DNA of 64,000 nucleotides from Pediococcus claussenii ATCC BAA-344 (GCF_000237995.1 NC_016605.1:1426001-1490000), one strand, 5' to 3'; positions 8,593 through 17,302 are shown, counted from the first letter of the stretch. The notes: generated by a model from the sequence alone, not told the origin. Translations and numbers: made by a program.

Positions 8593-9435
8593 TTGAATCC
8601 CAAACAACTAAAAAGAATAAAAAAAAATCTAAAACAGAAAAATAATAAACCTAACTACATACAAAGAATGAATAGTTATCGTGAATTATTCAGTGAATTT
8701 CCACAAATAATTTTTTTAGTTAATCACGTTCTGGAAAGTGATCGACTTCTTTCAAGGGGTCTATTACCGCAGCCCCTTCCATTATTAGAACTACCAGAAA
8801 ATATTCAGGACACAATTTTTGAATCGGTTACGCAGCAATATCCGATCGGAGACCCCCAAGGTGACCAGCTCTGGGATAAATACAGCCGAGAGCTACCAAA
8901 GTTAGATCAACTACTCCGTTCTTATCGTGACTATCTAGAAGAACATTACGGAATGTGGTGTTATATTTCAGCGCCATTCGTTGATAAACTTGCAAATTAT
9001 ATTGATGGCAAACCAGTATTAGAAGTAATGGCAGGAAATGGTTACATTAGCAAAGGATTGCGCGACAAGGGGCAAACCGTAATTGCCACTGATTCGTTAG
9101 ATTGGACTAAGGAAAACGAAACGGGGCGCAACTTAGTCACTGAAATTGAAAGACTTGATGCAATTAAGGCAATCAAAAAATATGGCAATCAGGTTGCCTT
9201 TGTGATCATGAGTTGGTCACCAGATGGATTATCCATTGATCAGGATATCTTAAAAAATATCCGAGATACCAATCCAGGCATAAAATTAATTTGCATTGGA
9301 GAACGCAATGGAGCTACTAATAGTGCTGAATTCTGGCAAATGGCGCAGTACGTTGATGAAAATGAGGCGGAAACCTTAAATAAATATCATCAACCTTTTG
9401 ATCTCATTCAAGATCAAGTTTACATTATCAAATAA
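8593..9435 (+). CDS. SAM-dependent methyltransferase-like protein
   Basis: 281 residues. The second half carries a class I methyltransferase core: VLEVMAGNGYISKGL is the SAM-binding glycine loop, VIATDSL the acidic strand end and VIMSWSPDG a plausible motif IV. The first 130 residues are helical and not recognised. The TTG start at 8593 is chosen because AGGAG at 8580-8584 lies eight bases upstream; a GTG at 8584 would overlap that site. It follows the XRE regulator in one operon. The substrate is unknown; similar proteins in Firmicutes are annotated only as hypothetical or SAM-dependent. Confidence 0.65.
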   Translation: MNPKQLKRIKKNLKQKNNKPNYIQRMNSYRELFSEFPQIIFLVNHVLESDRLLSRGLLPQPLPLLELPENIQDTIFESVTQQYPIGDPQGDQLWDKYSRELPKLDQLLRSYRDYLEEHYGMWCYISAPFVDKLANYIDGKPVLEVMAGNGYISKGLRDKGQTVIATDSLDWTKENETGRNLVTEIERLDAIKAIKKYGNQVAFVIMSWSPDGLSIDQDILKNIRDTNPGIKLICIGERNGATNSAEFWQMAQYVDENEAETLNKYHQPFDLIQDQVYIIK

Positions 9436-9451
9436 GAATTTGAGCCAACAA

Positions 9452-9486
9452 AAAAAGGTCTGGAATTTTCGTTCCAGACCTTTTAC
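9452..9486 (+). terminator. Intrinsic terminator
   Basis: Arms GGTCTGGAA (9459-9467) and TTCCAGACC (9474-9482) followed by TTTT. Closes the XRE-methyltransferase operon. Confidence 0.9.
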
Positions 9487-9737
9487 CGGTCTTCAGTTAA
9501 CTGAATGATATCCGTGACGGTTCACACATCATTGATATCTCACACTCTATATACGATAGAATACGTGTGCCGGTTGAAATAATCACTAGCCGCCAGCAGC
9601 GGAACAGTACAAGTACTGTCTGATTTATCTCGACTCATCGCATAACTATAATTTACCATTAATCATAACTATGTTCAAGTTTAGTGATAAAATAAAAACA
9701 CATTAAAAATTTGAATGGTTTTTACCATTCTTTACAG
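9487..9737. other. Intergenic stretch with short palindromes and a weak promoter
   Basis: Contains the palindrome TCAGTTAACTGA (about 9494-9505), a short hairpin ACACTCTA...TAGA...GTGT at about 9542-9570, and a possible promoter for dedA ending in an AT-rich TAAAAT near 9688. No coding frame or known RNA family recognised. Confidence 0.35.
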
Positions 9738-10379
9738 GTGGCTATTATCGACTTACTAATTAATTTTTTGTTTCATCCACTCACATACGTGGTTCCGATG
9801 GCGGATTCGCTGAATAGCTGGATATATTTTATACTTTTTATTTGGATTTTCTTAGAAACAGCATTCATTTTCTTCTCATTCCTACCTGGCCAGTCCGTTT
9901 TATTTCTAACCAGCACGGTTGCTGCTTCTGAAACTTCCCATCTTAACATCATTGCGCTTTTTTTAATATTTGTTTCCTCTGCAACGTTGGGCGCTATGGT
10001 GAAATATTACTATGGGCTCACCATGGATTCACGCAATCACATCGCAAAAAAGATCAACAATTCTGATCAAATGTCTCAAACCGAAGACTTTTTTGACCAG
10101 CATGCTGACAATTCACTGCTATTTGCCCGTTTCATACCTTTTATTGGCCTTTTTGTACCAATTATTGCTGGCACAAGCCAAATGAACTGGCGTCGCTTTA
10201 ATTTGTTAAATTTTGCAGGAGTTTTGATTTGGGTGGGTACCTGTTGCTTCATTGGCTATTATTTTGGAAATACCCCTTTTATTAAAAAATATTTTACGAT
10301 TATTTTCACATTACTAGCAATTGTTCCAACTCTTTCCGGTGTTCTCTTCCGTTATTATCGTCAACGACAAGCTGCCTAA
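9738..10379 (+). CDS. DedA family membrane protein
   Basis: About 213 residues with some five or six hydrophobic segments. The segment ETAFIFFSFLPGQSVLFLTSTVAA is the DedA signature (E, then F-PG), and FARFIPFIGLFVPIIAGTSQM is the conserved second half with the Arg and Gly-Pro features. The family is linked to flipping of undecaprenyl phosphate and phospholipids and to membrane energetics. The start is uncertain: the GTG at 9738 is embedded in an AGGTGG that itself looks like a ribosome site, with no ATG, GTG or TTG in frame just after it. An upstream TTG at 9711 has no ribosome site. Confidence 0.82.
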   Translation: MAIIDLLINFLFHPLTYVVPMADSLNSWIYFILFIWIFLETAFIFFSFLPGQSVLFLTSTVAASETSHLNIIALFLIFVSSATLGAMVKYYYGLTMDSRNHIAKKINNSDQMSQTEDFFDQHADNSLLFARFIPFIGLFVPIIAGTSQMNWRRFNLLNFAGVLIWVGTCCFIGYYFGNTPFIKKYFTIIFTLLAIVPTLSGVLFRYYRQRQAA

Positions 10380-10388
10380 TTTATCTAA

Positions 10389-10496
10389 AAACAGTATATT
10401 AATATAGAAATATCCTAAAATAAAACAACCTAAGATTACTTCGGATTGATTACCTTGATCATCTCCAAAAAATCTTAAGTTGTTTTAATATACTGT
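10389..10496. repeat. Long interrupted inverted repeat between convergent genes
   Basis: Outer arms ACAGTATATTA (10390-10400) and TAATATACTGT (10485-10495), inner arms TAAAACAACCTAAGATT (10421-10437) and AATCTTAAGTTGTTTTA (10470-10486). The left side carries about twenty extra bases between outer and inner arm. It spans nearly the whole gap between dedA and the facing 10498 gene. It may act as a terminator in both directions or be a small inverted-repeat element. Confidence 0.6.
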
Positions 10497-10497
10497 C

Positions 10498-10731
10498 CTA
10501 TCGTTTTAATTTTATTTCAAAAACCCGATACACAATTGTAAGCAGGCAGTAAATCACCATAGCAACTACAATCCGTCTAAAACCTAAAACGGATTGTTTT
10601 GTGATAGCCCAACCGATCAACTGTACAAAAAGTAGTGCGATCAAAAGAATTCCTGAGGTCTCAAGAAGTTCACGACCAAATCCACGTTTTTTATTCATCC
10701 ATTTTATGGCATAACTAATCAATCTCGACAT
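10498..10731 (-). CDS. Small membrane protein of unknown function
   Basis: 77 residues from the ATG at 10731, preceded by AAGGAGG six bases upstream. It has a basic N-terminus (KWMNKKRGFGRE) and two hydrophobic segments (about residues 28-45 and 53-68). No family recognised. It overlaps the 3' end of the L,D-transpeptidase gene by 17 bases, so translation is probably coupled and the two products may act together in the envelope. Confidence 0.7.
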   Translation of the reverse strand: MSRLISYAIKWMNKKRGFGRELLETSGILLIALLFVQLIGWAITKQSVLGFRRIVVAMVIYCLLTIVYRVFEIKLKR

Positions 10732-11407
10732 TAGTTCCCTCCTTGATGTTTTCATACAACCACTTAGCATCTGAAACGCTTAGCCGCACGCATCCGTGTG
10801 AATTAGCTTTTTCTCCTAATTCTTCTGCTTCAGATTTAATAAATTCCCCATTCCGGTCCGTTGGAACCGTATGGAAAAGATAAATTCCATGATCTTTAAA
10901 AGAAACATAATACTTCGCACCTTCCTTTGACTGACTGCTATAAAAAAAAGCCCCTCGCTCCGTCTGGATTTTAAAATGCCCAGTAGGTGTAGGACTTGCA
11001 GGTGAGCCCGTGGAGGCACGCATAGTATATAATTTTTTAGAACCATCCATGAAAAAAACCCTTTGTTGAGCAGTCGATACTTTGATCGATAGATCAGGAT
11101 ACTTGTTTACTTTCGGGTATGGTTTGTTTTCCGAAGGCGCCTTCCAGTCAACTTTTTTAGTCTGAATGGCGGCTTTTTTGCTTTGCTTTTTTTGAGGCGC
11201 TTTTTTCTTAGGTGCTGTTGAACTTTGCTCATCGCCGGCTAAGGAACTTTTACTTTTATTTTTTGGTAATTGTCTCTCTTTTTTCAGCCGCTTAGCATTT
11301 TGAGCCTCAATCCGAACTCTGTTTGTATGATATGCTTGAACACCAGTTACGGTTGTAAAAGCAAAAACTAGTAACATTAGTCCCATTAATTTTGTAAATC
11401 GACTCAC
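10715..11407 (-). CDS. L,D-transpeptidase (YkuD domain), membrane-anchored
   Basis: 230 residues. One N-terminal hydrophobic segment is followed by a Lys/Ser/Ala-rich spacer (about residues 38-95) and a C-terminal YkuD domain. The catalytic site is SHGCVRLS with the reactive cysteine; the upstream conserved GSPASPTPTGHF and HTVP elements are present. The enzyme cross-links or edits peptidoglycan outside the membrane. Start is GTG at 11407, with GGGAG seven bases upstream. It lies between a 148-residue unknown protein and a small membrane protein in one tightly packed operon. Confidence 0.9.
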   Translation of the reverse strand: MSRFTKLMGLMLLVFAFTTVTGVQAYHTNRVRIEAQNAKRLKKERQLPKNKSKSSLAGDEQSSTAPKKKAPQKKQSKKAAIQTKKVDWKAPSENKPYPKVNKYPDLSIKVSTAQQRVFFMDGSKKLYTMRASTGSPASPTPTGHFKIQTERGAFFYSSQSKEGAKYYVSFKDHGIYLFHTVPTDRNGEFIKSEAEELGEKANSHGCVRLSVSDAKWLYENIKEGTNVEID

Positions 11408-11418
11408 AGTACCACTCC

Positions 11419-11865
11419 CTACTTGTTTTCATCAAGATGTTCAAATTGGGTGGTAACCCACTCTGTAAACTCATGTGAAATGACTACTTGTTTTTCCAAC
11501 AATTGATCAACCGATCCCAATTTATCAATTCTTAAATGCGAATTGTTAATTTTCTCAGCCTCAAAAACTGCATAAACATTGAGCTCGTAGTCTTTATCTT
11601 GTTCAATCACTTTTTCAAGCTGGGTAGGATAAAGATAAGGTAGATTAATTATATTAGTTTGAATTCGAATAGTTACATCTTTATTAACAGTAATCACGGC
11701 CTCAACAATCTGTTGGTCTTCAACCGCATCTTTTAAGTAGTCAAATATTTCGGTAACTCCAGTATTATCCTCTTTTTTCAAAGAAACTTTTGTTATTTTA
11801 AAATCCTTACTTAAAAATGTTGATTCCTTAAGTTGTTGAATTATTTCACTTGCAGCAATTTGCAT
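11419..11865 (-). CDS. Hypothetical cytosolic protein
   Basis: 148 residues, acidic, mixed alpha/beta by appearance, with no signal peptide or membrane segment. I do not recognise the family. GGAG lies seven bases before the ATG. The L,D-transpeptidase gene begins twelve bases after its stop, so it is the first gene of that operon. Confidence 0.7.
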   Translation of the reverse strand: MQIAASEIIQQLKESTFLSKDFKITKVSLKKEDNTGVTEIFDYLKDAVEDQQIVEAVITVNKDVTIRIQTNIINLPYLYPTQLEKVIEQDKDYELNVYAVFEAEKINNSHLRIDKLGSVDQLLEKQVVISHEFTEWVTTQFEHLDENK

Positions 11866-11924
11866 AAAAAAACTCCATTCGTAGTTAATGCTATTAGTTT
11901 AACATCATTTAAGATATAAAAAAA

Positions 11925-11953
11925 CGTCCTTAACTCCTAGGAAGTTAAGAACG
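11925..11953 (-). terminator. Intrinsic terminator of the MFS gene
   Basis: On the minus strand CGTTCTTAACT and AGTTAAGGACG pair around CCTAGGA-type loop bases, followed by seven T. A second small hairpin, TAGTCA/TGACTA, sits at about 11969-11992 between this and the MFS stop codon. Confidence 0.75.
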
Positions 11954-12034
11954 ATTAATGGCGGCCGTAGTCACCATATTCCGGATGACTATATTATAAT
12001 CTATGCTACTCTAAAACCACAAATAAAACGTCTT

Positions 12035-13279
12035 TTAAAGCGGCACAGACTGTCCATCATCTACAATCTCACTTCTTTTTTGATCATGGTGCAATTGCTT
12101 AATTGAATACATTGTCATAAAGCTAATCAGATAAATTACGGATAAAAATATCATTACGCTTGAAAGTTGAAAATTATCCATTAAGAATCCAATTAATACG
12201 GAAGAAAAATTTCCGATTCCCTTGGAAATTCCCATAATTGTATTATTTGCAGTTGCACGAACATCAGTATCATATAACTGACTAATAATTACTCCAAATC
12301 CACCGTACATTCCATCCGAAAAGAATCCTAAAATCATTCCGGCAACAATCATTTCAAACTGATTTTGAGCAAATAATATTAAGTAAACAACAACGGCGGA
12401 CATTAATAACCACACTGAAAATGCTACTCGGCTTCCAAGTCGATCTTGTATCATTCCAAAACAAAACATTCCAAGACTCATCCCAACAATTGTACTAATC
12501 ATCCATAATGAAGAACTAGCAACTCCAACATTTAATCTTTTTTGCATAATAGTTGGTAACCAATTCATTAACCCATAATATCCCGCAATTTGTACAGTTC
12601 CCATCATAATTAACCGGATAGTTTTAAATGCTGTTGCAGGAGTATTAAATAATTTTTTCCATCCATTGCCCTTAACCTGGTTTTTATCCCGCCTATACTT
12701 TTGTTCTCTGAAAACCGCACTTTCTTTCATACCAAGTCGTACAAGAACTGCCAGTATAACCGGAATAATTCCAAAGAAGAACAGCGCATGCCAGCCTAAG
12801 TTAGGAATAATAACTGCCGCTAATACAGACGCCACAATTGATCCAATCTGACCTGCAATAGAAGCAAACGATGTCATCCTTCCTAGTACTTTTCTTGAGA
12901 ATGCTTCACTCAACATCGTAATGGCAATTCCATACTCCCCACTGGCACCAATTCCCATGACTACTCTAAATAAACAAAGCATGAAAAAAGAATTCGTAAA
13001 TCCTGTTGCAGTTGTTCCGATTGCGTAGATAATGATTGACCAACTTAAGGTTCGAACCCTTCCAAAGCGATCTGCCAAAATTCCAAATAAAATCCCGCCA
13101 ATTAGTGAACCAACACTAGTAATTGACGGGAGTAAGCCTGCTTGAGTATTTGAAATATGTAACGTAGAAATAATCGATGCTAATGAAAAGGAAATAAACA
13201 TTGCGTCCATATTTTCTAATGTAAAACCTAATAGAGTCGATGCGGTAACCTTTTTTTGATAACTTGTCATTCTTGACAT
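12035..13279 (-). CDS. MFS transporter, metabolite/aromatic acid:H+ symporter type
   Basis: About 414 residues with twelve predicted membrane segments. GILADRFGRVRTL between segments 2 and 3 is the MFS signature, and its GMIQDRLGSRVA echo appears in the second half. The sequence style (GFTLENMDAMFISFSL at the N-terminus, RVVMGIGASGEYGIAITMLSEAF in segment 4) points to the AAHS/sugar-acid branch rather than drug efflux. Substrate unknown. The ATG at 13279 is chosen because GGAGG lies seven bases upstream. A palindrome just upstream may be its operator. Confidence 0.83.
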   Translation of the reverse strand: MSRMTSYQKKVTASTLLGFTLENMDAMFISFSLASIISTLHISNTQAGLLPSITSVGSLIGGILFGILADRFGRVRTLSWSIIIYAIGTTATGFTNSFFMLCLFRVVMGIGASGEYGIAITMLSEAFSRKVLGRMTSFASIAGQIGSIVASVLAAVIIPNLGWHALFFFGIIPVILAVLVRLGMKESAVFREQKYRRDKNQVKGNGWKKLFNTPATAFKTIRLIMMGTVQIAGYYGLMNWLPTIMQKRLNVGVASSSLWMISTIVGMSLGMFCFGMIQDRLGSRVAFSVWLLMSAVVVYLILFAQNQFEMIVAGMILGFFSDGMYGGFGVIISQLYDTDVRATANNTIMGISKGIGNFSSVLIGFLMDNFQLSSVMIFLSVIYLISFMTMYSIKQLHHDQKRSEIVDDGQSVPL

Positions 13280-13296
13280 AAAAACATCCTCCAAAT

Positions 13297-13314
13297 TGAC
13301 GATCACGGTCGTCA
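13297..13314. promoter_or_regulatory. Palindromic site upstream of the MFS gene
   Basis: TGACGATCACGGTCGTCA has complementary halves TGACGA and TCGTCA. It lies 18 bases before the MFS start codon, where a repressor would block transcription or translation. No adjacent regulator gene explains it. Confidence 0.4.
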
Positions 13315-13514
13315 TTTATTTGATACACTGATTTTTAGTATAATTAATCAAATTTTGTTATGCAAGTGCTTTTTTAATTTATTGTTTTCTCCTAATATAA
13401 GGTCATTGTTTTGTGATATGTAAAAATATGAGCTTTTCGAATGTAAAAAGGCTTACATTCCTGTCATAAAATGATATTATTATGGTATCAAATATTGATT
13501 GGATGGTGGACAGC

Positions 13515-13979
13515 ATGTTACAACAATATAAAAATATTCTAGCACCAGTTGACGGATCAAAAGCAACTGAAACAGTCCTTGATCGTGCAATCGAAGTAGC
13601 CAAAAGAAATGACACTCACCTCGATATCCTGAACGTTTTGGAAGTCAATCAATTCAGTGATACTTACGGTGGTGCTGTTAGTGGCGACGTGATCTATAAA
13701 CTTTCAGAAGATGTTCAAGATCGCCTTGAAAAACTGAAGAAAAGGGCTGAGGATGCTGGAGTAAAAGATGTGAGTGTTCACATTCGATTTGGTAACCCTA
13801 AGCCAGTTATCGCTAAGGAATTCCCCACTGATCATCACAACGAACTTATCATGATTGGTTCAACCGGCTTAAACGCCTTAGAACGTTTCATGGTTGGATC
13901 TGTTGCAACATATGTAACACGCAATGCCATTTGTGATGTCTTAGTTGTTAAGCCTGACATGGCTGATGAGCAAAAATAA
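13515..13979 (+). CDS. Universal stress protein UspA family
   Basis: 154 residues, a single Usp domain. ILAPVDGSKATETVLDRAI opens the domain and GSTGLNALERFMVGS matches the ATP-binding G-2x-G-9x-G-S/T pattern, so it is likely an ATP-binding type. The ATG at 13515 is preferred over an upstream ATG at 13482 because homologues begin just before KNILAPVDGS; GGTGGA lies upstream. The role is general stress tolerance with no known enzymatic output. A single-gene transcript closed by a terminator. Confidence 0.9.
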   Translation: MLQQYKNILAPVDGSKATETVLDRAIEVAKRNDTHLDILNVLEVNQFSDTYGGAVSGDVIYKLSEDVQDRLEKLKKRAEDAGVKDVSVHIRFGNPKPVIAKEFPTDHHNELIMIGSTGLNALERFMVGSVATYVTRNAICDVLVVKPDMADEQK

Positions 13980-14019
13980 AAACTTCATTTAAAATATAGT
14001 AGTGATACACAAGGCTCGA

Positions 14020-14055
14020 TTAACCTTTATTGGTTAATTTGGAGCCTTTTTATTT
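14020..14055 (+). terminator. Intrinsic terminator of the usp gene
   Basis: AAGGCTC and GAGCCTT arms with an inner GATTAACC/GGTTAATTT pairing, followed by a T-rich run. Confidence 0.8.
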
Positions 14056-14070
14056 TTCGATTTTTAAAAT

Positions 14071-14116
14071 TGACACCGTGTCATTTTGTGTTACTATATA
14101 AATTGACACCGTGTCA
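14071..14116. promoter_or_regulatory. Two identical operators and promoter of the TetR-ABC operon
   Basis: The 13-base palindrome TGACACCGTGTCA occurs at 14071-14083 and again at 14104-14116, 33 bases apart, each preceded by TT. The first copy forms a TTGACA -35 box; TACTATATA between the copies gives the -10 region. Two sites flanking the -10 immediately before a TetR gene is the usual layout for autorepression. Confidence 0.8.
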
Positions 14117-14138
14117 TTTTTAAATTTAGGAGGTTAAT

Positions 14139-14645
14139 ATGTATTCAGATAAAATTTTTACTATCAAAGCTGATAAAAGAAATGCTATAACTAACGCCCT
14201 CTTAACAGAATTCTCTAACTACTCCTTAGCCGATTCGCAAGTTGCTCGAATTGTAAAAGACGCTAATATTTCTCGGGGTGCATTTTATAACTATTTTAAA
14301 GACCTTTCAGAAGCCTATCAATATCTTTATGGTCTTGCCTTAAAGGATATTCATTCCAATATTACCCATAATCCCACACTAAGCTCAGTGGATTTTGTTA
14401 ATGAAGTTCGCTCTTTCTTAAAGAGCACCGAAAAAAGCACCTATTATCACTTTATACAAATGCACTATCGCTATAACGAATCCTATGTTGCAAAAAGAGT
14501 CGTCCCCGCAGACTCCCAAAACAATATTCATTGGGCGCAGACGGTTTTATCACACGAGGTAATTCGGGACTCATTACTTCAACCTTCAACAACTAATGAC
14601 CGATTAAAACAATTAAGCTTCGTTTTAGAAAAACTGGAGGATTAA
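14139..14645 (+). CDS. TetR/AcrR family regulator of the adjacent ABC exporter
   Basis: 168 residues. The N-terminal helix-turn-helix is SQVARIVKDANISRGAFYNYF, the standard TetR recognition helix with the aromatic tail. The C-terminal ligand domain is short and diverged. AGGAGG is five bases before the ATG. The permease gene begins two bases after its stop, so regulator, permease and ATPase form one operon, and the twin palindromes upstream are the likely operators. Confidence 0.88.
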   Translation: MYSDKIFTIKADKRNAITNALLTEFSNYSLADSQVARIVKDANISRGAFYNYFKDLSEAYQYLYGLALKDIHSNITHNPTLSSVDFVNEVRSFLKSTEKSTYYHFIQMHYRYNESYVAKRVVPADSQNNIHWAQTVLSHEVIRDSLLQPSTTNDRLKQLSFVLEKLED

Positions 14646-14646
14646 C

Positions 14647-15706
14647 ATGTTCTTAGCTATCAAAGAAATAAAAAAAGAAAAGTTACGCTACGGACTGATA
14701 ATTGGAATGATCGTATTGATTAGCTACCTAATATTCATATTAACTAGTCTCTCGTTAGGATTGGCCCAACAAAATACAAACGCTATTAATTCGTGGAATG
14801 TCCATAACATTATTTTAAATAAAGATTCAAATATTAATCTAAATCAGTCCCTTATTACAGAAGCACAATTAAAAAAACAACCAATGACTGATAAGGAGGC
14901 TCCCATTGGTGCGACCTCTGCGGTTGTAAAAGATAAGTCAAAGAAAAAAATATCGGCAACATTCATAGGTTTAAATACTAATCAATTTATTGCTCAAAAT
15001 ATTCATCTTAGTAAAGGACATCACTTTAAATCTGAAAACGAAGTAGTTGTCGATGATCAATTCCAACAGAGCGGTTATCGTTTGGGTGATCACATTACCC
15101 TCAACGATAATTCCAAAACGTATACAATTGTAGGATTTACACCAAAAGCCGAAATAAACATTGCTCCAATTGTTTATGGAAAACTTTCTGCTTGGAAAAC
15201 TCTAAATAGTACTCAACCCAATATTGCAGCAAGCGCCATTGTTTCTAAAAATAAAAACGTTAAAACCACTTCACCGTTAAAATCTTATGGAATTAACACC
15301 TTTATTCAAAAGTTACCAGGATACTCCGCACAAAATTTAACGTTTTCTTTAATGATTGGATTTCTAATGATTATTTCACTAATTGTTATCGCCGTTTTTT
15401 TGTACATCATTACCATTCAAAAACTACCCAACTATGCAGTACTCCGCGCCCAAGGGATTCCTGGTAAGGTTCTAGTAATCAGTACCTTCGCGCAGTCAGT
15501 TATTCTGGTTATTAGCGGGGTAAGTTATCAGCAGTATTTTAACAATGCTTACAGCCCTGGTGTTACCTTCCGCCGTTCCGATTGCCTTTGATCTTCCGGT
15601 TTTATTCGGAGTTGGTTTGGGCATCATTTTGACATCCCTGCTTGGCGGACTCTTACCAATTCGAAGCGTCATTAAAGTCGATCCCATAAGTGTAATTGGA
15701 GGATAA
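14647..15706 (+). pseudogene. ABC transporter permease (FtsX/MacB-like), frameshifted near the 3' end
   Basis: The first 290 codons encode an N-terminal membrane helix, an extracellular domain of about 190 residues and the start of the C-terminal membrane block (FMIISLIVIAVFLYII, then VLRAQGIPGKVLVIS). At about 15522 the frame breaks and the original frame ends at 15591 with unrelated residues. In the next frame translation resumes as VISSILTMLTALVLPSAVPI and runs through a last helix to PIRSVIKVDPISVIGG, stop at 15704-15706. Removing one A from the GTAAGTT at 15520-15526 restores a normal permease end. The ATPase gene follows with two bases between, so the pair was a functional exporter unless this is a sequencing error. 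Confidence 0.82.
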
Positions 15707-15708
15707 TT

Positions 15709-16383
15709 ATGACAAATATTAAAATAGAAAATGTAAATCAAATTTATGGCAAAGGCAGTGCCGAGGTTAAAGTTCTACATGATGTAAACTTTGAAGCACA
15801 TTCTGGTTCATTAAATTTAATTTTAGGGCCCAGTGGCTCAGGAAAAAGTACCTTTTTAACAATCGCTGGAGGGTTGCGAACACCAACTAGCGGAAATATA
15901 ATTGTTGATGATATAAACTATAGGCAGAGTTCGAAAAAAAGCCTAGAAAAATTACGACTCAACGAAATCGGCTTCGTACTTCAAAATTATCGTTTGCTTC
16001 CTTTCCTAAACGTTCTCGAACAATTTAAACTTGTGGACAAAGTAAAATCTACTGGTAATATTAGCTCTAAGGAACTGGAATCTTTATTAGAAAGTCTCGG
16101 TATCAAAGATTTAACAAACAAATACCCTACCGAACTATCTGGTGGGCAGCAACAACGCGTTGCAATTGCACGAGCACTATATCCTAACCCATCAATCATT
16201 CTGGCCGACGAACCAACAGCGTCTCTAGATAGTAAGCGCGTTAAAGAGGTTGGGCGCCAATTAGCAGATCTAGCTCATCAGCAAAATAAAATTGTTATTG
16301 TAGTTACACATGACCTACGCTTGAAAGAATTTGCCGACCAAAAATTTGAAATCAATGACGGATACCTCACAAAAATTAATTAA
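15709..16383 (+). CDS. ABC transporter ATP-binding protein (MacB/LolD-like)
   Basis: 224 residues with all nucleotide-binding motifs: Walker A GPSGSGKST (about residues 41-49), Q-loop VLQNYRLLPF, signature LSGGQQQRVAIARAL, Walker B IILADEPTASLD and H-loop VTHD. The type is the one paired with FtsX-like permeases for export of peptides, lipoproteins or drugs. GGAGGA lies just upstream of the ATG inside the end of the permease gene. Its only local partner is the frameshifted permease, so the exporter may be non-functional. Confidence 0.9.
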   Translation: MTNIKIENVNQIYGKGSAEVKVLHDVNFEAHSGSLNLILGPSGSGKSTFLTIAGGLRTPTSGNIIVDDINYRQSSKKSLEKLRLNEIGFVLQNYRLLPFLNVLEQFKLVDKVKSTGNISSKELESLLESLGIKDLTNKYPTELSGGQQQRVAIARALYPNPSIILADEPTASLDSKRVKEVGRQLADLAHQQNKIVIVVTHDLRLKEFADQKFEINDGYLTKIN

Positions 16384-16405
16384 TACCAACACGAGGAAGA
16401 TCACT

Positions 16406-17287
16406 TTGGAATGGACTTATCACCGCATACTAAACGAAAGATACAAGGTCACACCTTTACGGACTCTGCTAAAGGAAAACTGGTGGCTAACGAAAAAACA
16501 AATCCATTTTTTACGAATAAATCATAATGTACTCGTCAATGGAAATTATGTTCCCATCAATAATTTAGTTCGTCCTGGAGACCGGATTGAACTAAAATTC
16601 GACAGTCAAACCATTGATACACCAATTCCACCGTTTCTAGCCGATGATAGTGTCAAACTTGATATTATTTTTGAAATGAATGATTTCTTGGTTGTTAATA
16701 AGCCTGCCGGGTATAAAACGCATTCTAATCAACCTGGGGAACTAAATAGCATAATGAATTTTTTAACAAGCTATCTTGATCCAGTTATTCCTTACAACGT
16801 TCATAGGTTGGATCAGGCGACAAGTGGTGCATTGCTAGTCGCCAAAAACCCGGTTGTTCTACCAATTTTAAATCAACAAATTTCAAAAAAAATAATCAAG
16901 AGATCATATTTGGCACTCGTTGAAGGTGGTTTAACGCAAACTAGTGGCACCATCGATTTTCCTATTGGGATTGACCCTAAAGACCAACGTAAAAGAAAAA
17001 TCGGTGGCCCACACTCCTTGTCAGCCATTACACATTATCAGGTTCTTAGTTCCACTAATAATAGATCCCTTGTTCAATTAGATTTGGAAACCGGTCGAAC
17101 ACATCAAATTCGACTTCACTTAGCTGCAATAGGTCATCCAATAATTGGCGATCCACTGTATTCGAACATAAAATCCGAACATATGTTATTACATTCATGG
17201 AAGATTAAAGTCCCCATCCCTTTTACATTGGATTGCATTCAACTATCCGCAGGGCTTCCCCAATATTTCAAATCCCATATTAAGTAA
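16406..17287 (+). CDS. RluA-family 23S rRNA/tRNA pseudouridine synthase
   Basis: About 294 residues. An S4-like RNA-binding segment (QIHFLRINHNVLVNGNYVPI) precedes the catalytic domain, whose active-site aspartate is in HRLDQATSGALLVAK; LDLETGRTHQIRLHLAAIGHPIIGDPLY is the conserved RluA C-terminal motif. The TTG at 16406 is preferred because GAGGAA lies eight bases upstream and homologues begin here; longer readings overlap the ATPase gene. It follows the ABC operon closely and may be co-transcribed, with a terminator after it. Confidence 0.88.
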   Translation: MEWTYHRILNERYKVTPLRTLLKENWWLTKKQIHFLRINHNVLVNGNYVPINNLVRPGDRIELKFDSQTIDTPIPPFLADDSVKLDIIFEMNDFLVVNKPAGYKTHSNQPGELNSIMNFLTSYLDPVIPYNVHRLDQATSGALLVAKNPVVLPILNQQISKKIIKRSYLALVEGGLTQTSGTIDFPIGIDPKDQRKRKIGGPHSLSAITHYQVLSSTNNRSLVQLDLETGRTHQIRLHLAAIGHPIIGDPLYSNIKSEHMLLHSWKIKVPIPFTLDCIQLSAGLPQYFKSHIK

Positions 17288-17302
17288 TTCTCTAGCTATT
17301 CA

